This document shows positions 52,815-56,553 of a stretch of DNA of 56,553 bases, one piece after another. This DNA comes from Nitrospirae bacterium JdFR-81. Lineage in GTDB: Bacteria; Nitrospirota; Thermodesulfovibrionia; UBA6902. Both the position numbers and the translations under genes were made by a program. The notes under the pieces are model-generated. The model worked only from the letters and a program-made list of their open reading frames with translations. It was not told the origin of the DNA and searched no databases. Within the stretch, counting starts at the first letter, position 1; each line of letters begins with the position of its first letter. The stretch covers positions 1 to 56,553 of the forward strand of contig MTOQ01000013.1 of assembly GCA_002011735.1 (NCBI GenBank), in the 5' to 3' direction.

Positions 52815-53864
52815 TTATCTAATCCTGTAGGCCCTGTTGGTGATTTTAATCTTTCCTTCTAATCCCTCTGTTAAATAAACCCTCTTATTGATATCAACGA
52901 TCACACCGTCAACACCAAGCGACTCAAGGAGGGTTATTGCCCTCTCTGGGGGGAAGATGAACATGGCAGTTGAAAGTCCATCTGTCATAAAGCCCCTGTC
53001 TGCGATGACAGAGGCACTTATTATCGACGATTCCGAGGGATAACCTGTCTTCGGGTCGATGATATGATGATATCGTTTCCCATCCTTTATAAAGAATCTC
53101 TGATAATCCCCTGATGTTGATATGGCCATATCACGCAGGTAGAGGGTTGCGAAGACGCTGTCAGGGTTGTCATCAGGTGGCCTCGGATCCTGTATGCCTA
53201 TATGCCATGGCTGGCCGTTTGGTCTGAGGCCAAAGCCCCTTATATCACCTGCAACCGCAACAAGTGCCGCCTTTATGCCCATCCCTTTTATCACCTCTAT
53301 GGCCCTGTCAGCTGCATAGCCCTTTGCAATCCCTCCAAGGTCGAGCTCCATGCCCCTGACCTCAAGATAGACCTCTGAGTCCTCTTCATTGATCCTTATC
53401 TTTCTGTAATCTATCAGTCTGAGGGCCTCCCTGATGGCCTCCTCAGAAGGTATGGTCTCTGCCCTATCCTGCCTCGAAAAACCCCAGAGTCTTATAACAG
53501 GGCCTATGGCAGGATTGAATGCACCGCCTGTGGCCTCTGATATCTCTATTGCCTTCTTTATTATCTCGATGGTCTCCCTGCTGACCTTTACAGGCCTTAT
53601 TCCGGATGACCTGTTGATCCTGGATATCTCACTCTCAGGGGAGAAGTAATTGAGCAGATGCTCGAGCCTCTCTATCTCATTAAAACCGGCATCTATTGCC
53701 CTGAGGGCCTCCTCCTCTGAAGGGCTCACCACCGTTATGGTGGTGATGGTATCCATTACAACACGGCTCTCCCTGTAGAGCCTGTCCTGTTTGATACAGC
53801 CAGAAGGCAAAAGTGAGAGGCAGAGGACAAGAAGCAGGAGGCCAAGTTTTGATCTGCCCTTCAT
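52815..53864 (-). CDS. apbE: FAD:protein FMN transferase ApbE
   Basis: A 349-residue periplasmic lipoprotein (signal and LLPSGC lipobox, Cys at about 23). ApbE features: [45 protein letters not shown] (the Gly-rich FAD site), [11 protein letters not shown] and the C-terminal [13 protein letters not shown] with [13 protein letters not shown] metal ligands. It attaches FMN to Thr in RnfG and RnfD, whose genes lie about 17 kb away. It overlaps the uvrA stop by four bases (ATGA). Confidence 0.94.
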   Translation of the reverse strand: MKGRSKLGLLLLVLCLSLLPSGCIKQDRLYRESRVVMDTITTITVVSPSEEEALRAIDAGFNEIERLEHLLNYFSPESEISRINRSSGIRPVKVSRETIEIIKKAIEISEATGGAFNPAIGPVIRLWGFSRQDRAETIPSEEAIREALRLIDYRKIRINEEDSEVYLEVRGMELDLGGIAKGYAADRAIEVIKGMGIKAALVAVAGDIRGFGLRPNGQPWHIGIQDPRPPDDNPDSVFATLYLRDMAISTSGDYQRFFIKDGKRYHHIIDPKTGYPSESSIISASVIADRGFMTDGLSTAMFIFPPERAITLLESLGVDGVIVDINKRVYLTEGLEGKIKITNRAYRIR

Positions 53865-56374
53865 GCCACCGCCTCTTTGAGGGAGAGCTTCTTCTTTAAG
53901 AATGCACCTGTGAATGATTCAGGGTTCATGGCCACCTCCTCAGGCGTGCCTGTTGCTATCACCCTTCCCCCATCGTCTCCACCCTCTGGTCCGAGGTCTA
54001 TTATATAGTCAGCACATTTTATCACCTCAAGGTTGTGTTCGATCACGATCACCGTGTTTCCGGCATCAACAAGGTCGTTCAGGACATCAAGGAGCTTCTG
54101 GATGTCGAAGAAGTGGAGGCCGGTGGTTGGCTCATCAAGGATGTACAGGGTCTTTCCTGTCGCCTTCTTGCTGAGCTCCCTTGATAGCTTCACCCTCTGG
54201 GCCTCACCCCCTGAGAGCGTTGTGGCAGGCTGTCCGAGCCTTATATAGCCGAGGCCGACCCTCTCAAGGGTGGAGAGTTTGCCCTTTATAGGTGGTATGG
54301 CACTGAAGAAATCGAGTGCCTGTGAGACGGTCATATCTAACACATCTGATATGTCCCTCCCCTTGTACCTTATCTCCAGTGTCTCCCTGTTGTATCTCCT
54401 CCCCTTACACTCCTTGCACGGCACATATACATCAGGCAGGAAGTGCATGGATACCTTTATAAGGCCATCACCCCTGCAGGTCTCGCACCTACCACCAGGG
54501 ACATTGAAGCTGAAACGGGAGGACCTGTAGCCCCTCACCCTTGCCTCGGGTATTCGTGCGAAGAGGCCCCTTATGAATGTAAACACCCCGGTATATGTTG
54601 CGGGGTTTGACCTTGGTGTCCTTCCAAGTGGTGACTGGTCTATATTTATCACCTTATCTATCATCTCCGCACCTATAATGCCCCTGTGTCTGCCAGGTGT
54701 GTCATGCGAGGAGTATAGCCTCCTTGCAAGCGCCTTGTATAGTATCTCGAGGATCAGTGTGCTCTTGCCCGATCCAGATACCCCTGTGACACATGTAAGG
54801 ACACCCAGGGGGATCTCGACATCGATGTCCTTCAGGTTGAACTCCCTGGCACCGAGTATCTTCAGGACACCCTTTGGTCTCCTCCGCCTCTCAGGCACAG
54901 GGATCTCACGCTCATGCCTCAGATATGAGCCTGTGAGTGAGGCAGGTGTGTTTATTATATCTGCCTGACTGCCCTGGGCCACCACATAGCCACCGTCTAT
55001 GCCTGCCCCTGGCCCCATATCAATGATGTGGTCTGCCCTCCTTATGGTCTCCTCATCGTGCTCAACCACTATGACGGTGTTGCCCATGTCCCTCAGACTG
55101 CACAGGCTATCAAGCAGCATGTTACAGTCCCTTGGGTGCAGTCCTATGCTGGGCTCATCAAATATATAAAGCACCCCTGTCAGTGATGAGCCGATCTGGG
55201 TTGCAAGCTTCGTCCTCTGTATCTCACCACCCGAGAGTGTCCTGACAGGTCTGTCAAGGGTGAGATAACCAAGACCGACCTTCTTCAGGAAGAAGAGCCT
55301 CTCCCTTATCTCTTTTAATACCTTCGAGACTATCGCATACTCCCTCTCTGAGAGTTCAAGGTTCTCAACGAACGAGAGGGCGTCCTTGACGCTCATTGAT
55401 GATACCTCTCCTATATTCAGGCCGCTGACCCTGACACCCAGTGCCTCGTCCTTCAGTCTCAACCCATTGCAGGAAGGGCATTTCTCAAACTTCGTGATCT
55501 CCTCTTCCTCATCCTCTATGTCCTTGAAGCCAAGTCCATTACACCTTGGACACGCCCCCTGTGGGCTGTTGAACGAGAAGAACATGGGGTTTATCTCAGG
55601 ATAGCTGATGCCGCATTTTGGGCAGGCGAGCCTTGAGCTGAAGAAGATATCCCTGTCCTCTTCTATAACATTTATTATAACCACATCGGTGAAGGTGAGT
55701 GCGTGGTTGACAGCGATTGATAGGTGTTTATCAATACCTGGTTTTATGACCAGCCTGTCGATCACTATATCGATATTATGCCTCTTGTGTTTGTTCAGCC
55801 TCACCTCTTTTGTGATATCAACAAGCCTCCCGTCTATCCTTGCCCTTATAAAACCCTTTGTCCTCGCCTCATGGAGCTCCTTCTTATGTTCTCCCTTCCT
55901 CCCCACAACGACAGGTGATAGCACCTGTATGCGAGTGCCCTCTGGCAGGGAGACTATGGAGTTTACGATATCCTTCAGACCCTGGGTGGTTATGGGATCC
56001 CCGCATTTATAACAGATCACCTTGCCGATCCTCGTATATAAGACCCTCAGGTAGTCATAGATGTCTGTTATCGTGCCAACAGTGGAGCGGAGGCTCCTTG
56101 AGATACCCTTCTGTTCCACTGCTATCGAGGGAGAGAGGCCCTCGATGGAGTCCACATCCGGTTTCTGTAACTGCTCAAGGAACTGCCTTGCATATGCCGA
56201 GAGGCTCTCCACATACCTCCTCTGACCCTCTGCATAGATCGTGTCAAAGGCCAGCGAGGACTTTCCAGAACCAGAGGGGCCTGTGATCACGGTAAGCCTG
56301 TCACGGGGTATCTGGAGGTCTATATTCTTGAGGTTATGGACCCTTGCGCCCTTGATTACTATACTGTTCAGCAA
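53861..56374 (-). CDS. uvrA: UvrA, excinuclease ATPase subunit, short form
   Basis: An 837-residue ABC ATPase for nucleotide excision repair. Walker [10 protein letters not shown] (about 33) and GVSGSGKST in the second half, signature motifs LSGGEIQR and LSGGEAQR, zinc sites [26 protein letters not shown], and CETCRGDG / CKECKG. It is about 100 residues shorter than typical UvrA (about 940): only about 20 residues separate PRCNGLG from CPSCNGLRL, where E. coli has about 110. The TTG start (56374) has GGGGAAGG four bases upstream. All catalytic motifs are intact. Confidence 0.94.
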   Translation of the reverse strand: MLNSIVIKGARVHNLKNIDLQIPRDRLTVITGPSGSGKSSLAFDTIYAEGQRRYVESLSAYARQFLEQLQKPDVDSIEGLSPSIAVEQKGISRSLRSTVGTITDIYDYLRVLYTRIGKVICYKCGDPITTQGLKDIVNSIVSLPEGTRIQVLSPVVVGRKGEHKKELHEARTKGFIRARIDGRLVDITKEVRLNKHKRHNIDIVIDRLVIKPGIDKHLSIAVNHALTFTDVVIINVIEEDRDIFFSSRLACPKCGISYPEINPMFFSFNSPQGACPRCNGLGFKDIEDEEEEITKFEKCPSCNGLRLKDEALGVRVSGLNIGEVSSMSVKDALSFVENLELSEREYAIVSKVLKEIRERLFFLKKVGLGYLTLDRPVRTLSGGEIQRTKLATQIGSSLTGVLYIFDEPSIGLHPRDCNMLLDSLCSLRDMGNTVIVVEHDEETIRRADHIIDMGPGAGIDGGYVVAQGSQADIINTPASLTGSYLRHEREIPVPERRRRPKGVLKILGAREFNLKDIDVEIPLGVLTCVTGVSGSGKSTLILEILYKALARRLYSSHDTPGRHRGIIGAEMIDKVINIDQSPLGRTPRSNPATYTGVFTFIRGLFARIPEARVRGYRSSRFSFNVPGGRCETCRGDGLIKVSMHFLPDVYVPCKECKGRRYNRETLEIRYKGRDISDVLDMTVSQALDFFSAIPPIKGKLSTLERVGLGYIRLGQPATTLSGGEAQRVKLSRELSKKATGKTLYILDEPTTGLHFFDIQKLLDVLNDLVDAGNTVIVIEHNLEVIKCADYIIDLGPEGGDDGGRVIATGTPEEVAMNPESFTGAFLKKKLSLKEAVA

Positions 56375-56406
56375 ATCGCCTTCCCCTGAAAGAGGTTCAA
56401 TCTTAA

Positions 56407-56436
56407 ATATAACCCATAAGGGTTGGAGGATGTCAA
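56407..56436 (-). promoter_or_regulatory. Promoter of uvrA-apbE
   Basis: On the minus strand TTGACA (56436-56431), an 18-base spacer and TTATAT (56412-56407). It leaves a leader of about 25 bases containing the GGGGAAGG site. I see no obvious LexA-type operator. The last 117 bases of the window show nothing else I can support. Confidence 0.6.
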
Positions 56437-56553
56437 ATAACGAGGAGGGGAGGTGGTAATGTCAATAGTTTTGTGTAAATTCTTTTAAGGGTTTTCTCCT
56501 CCATTGATCATTTAAGTGACTTATTACTGCATATACTATCCTTTCTATACTCT

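Overview
The window reads as a dense stretch of chromosome from an anaerobic Gram-negative bacterium, at about 50-55% GC in the lines I counted and with strong use of AGG/AGA for arginine. Tol-Pal, an outer-membrane usher, outer-membrane barrels and lipoproteins indicate a diderm. A complete Rnf complex, ApbE, the futalosine route to menaquinone (MqnC), MoaA/MoaC and a UGA-decoding thiol redox lipoprotein suggest an anaerobic, respiratory, selenium-using organism. My best guess is Nitrospirota (Thermodesulfovibrio-like) or a related deltaproteobacterial-type lineage. That placement is inference; no rRNA gene is present.

Layout. 146-5593: a tolQRAB-pal-cpoB operon running into moaA, then comEC (to 7980). 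7961-9864: an APS-kinase-like gene on the minus strand, a DUF3187 outer-membrane protein and a small nuclease-fold protein. 10123-17496: a compact accessory operon led by a WYL-domain regulator, with a DUF2130 coiled-coil nuclease, a DUF3883 nuclease-like protein, McrB, McrC and an RNase J-like beta-CASP gene broken by one in-frame TGA. It ends in a strong terminator and is followed by about 700 bp of gene remnants and dyads. 18212-21904: a minimal chaperone-usher operon (SCPU subunit, chaperone, usher). 21927-24529: VOC protein, mqnC and an M29 aminopeptidase. 24601-30560: an uncharacterised envelope polysaccharide locus (cellulose-synthase-like GT2, beta-barrel, TPR protein, GT-C membrane protein, 51-aa membrane peptide, GT2).

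30546-36620 (minus): rnfCDGEAB followed by a TlpA/ResA-like lipoprotein whose first redox cysteine is encoded by UGA (UPWC motif) with a bacterial SECIS-like hairpin at the expected distance. 36769-42189 (plus): degQ-type protease, PIN-TRAM protein, ispD, ispF, a second TlpA (normal CTTC), a QueG-like Fe-S protein and DUF4416. 42213-48825: apt, mtnP and, further on, mtnA on the minus strand (methylthioadenosine salvage), around a plus-strand HAD-moaC pair, with a DUF4388-DnaJ-TPR protein, AMMECR1 and a polyprenyl diphosphate synthase. 48876-51376: an Nramp-family transporter lacking the usual TM6 methionine, paired with a PRC/MgtE_N/CBS protein. 51499-52736: an AbiEii-type nucleotidyltransferase with an XRE-family partner. 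52815-56374: apbE and a short-form uvrA.

The main leads are: (1) the UxxC selenoprotein attached to the Rnf operon; (2) the WYL-controlled McrBC operon, which adds two more PD-(D/E)xK-type candidates and an RNase J-like protein; (3) a recurring promoter layout in which a -10 box sits exactly 6 (once 7) bases before the start codon with no Shine-Dalgarno sequence, predicting leaderless mRNAs.
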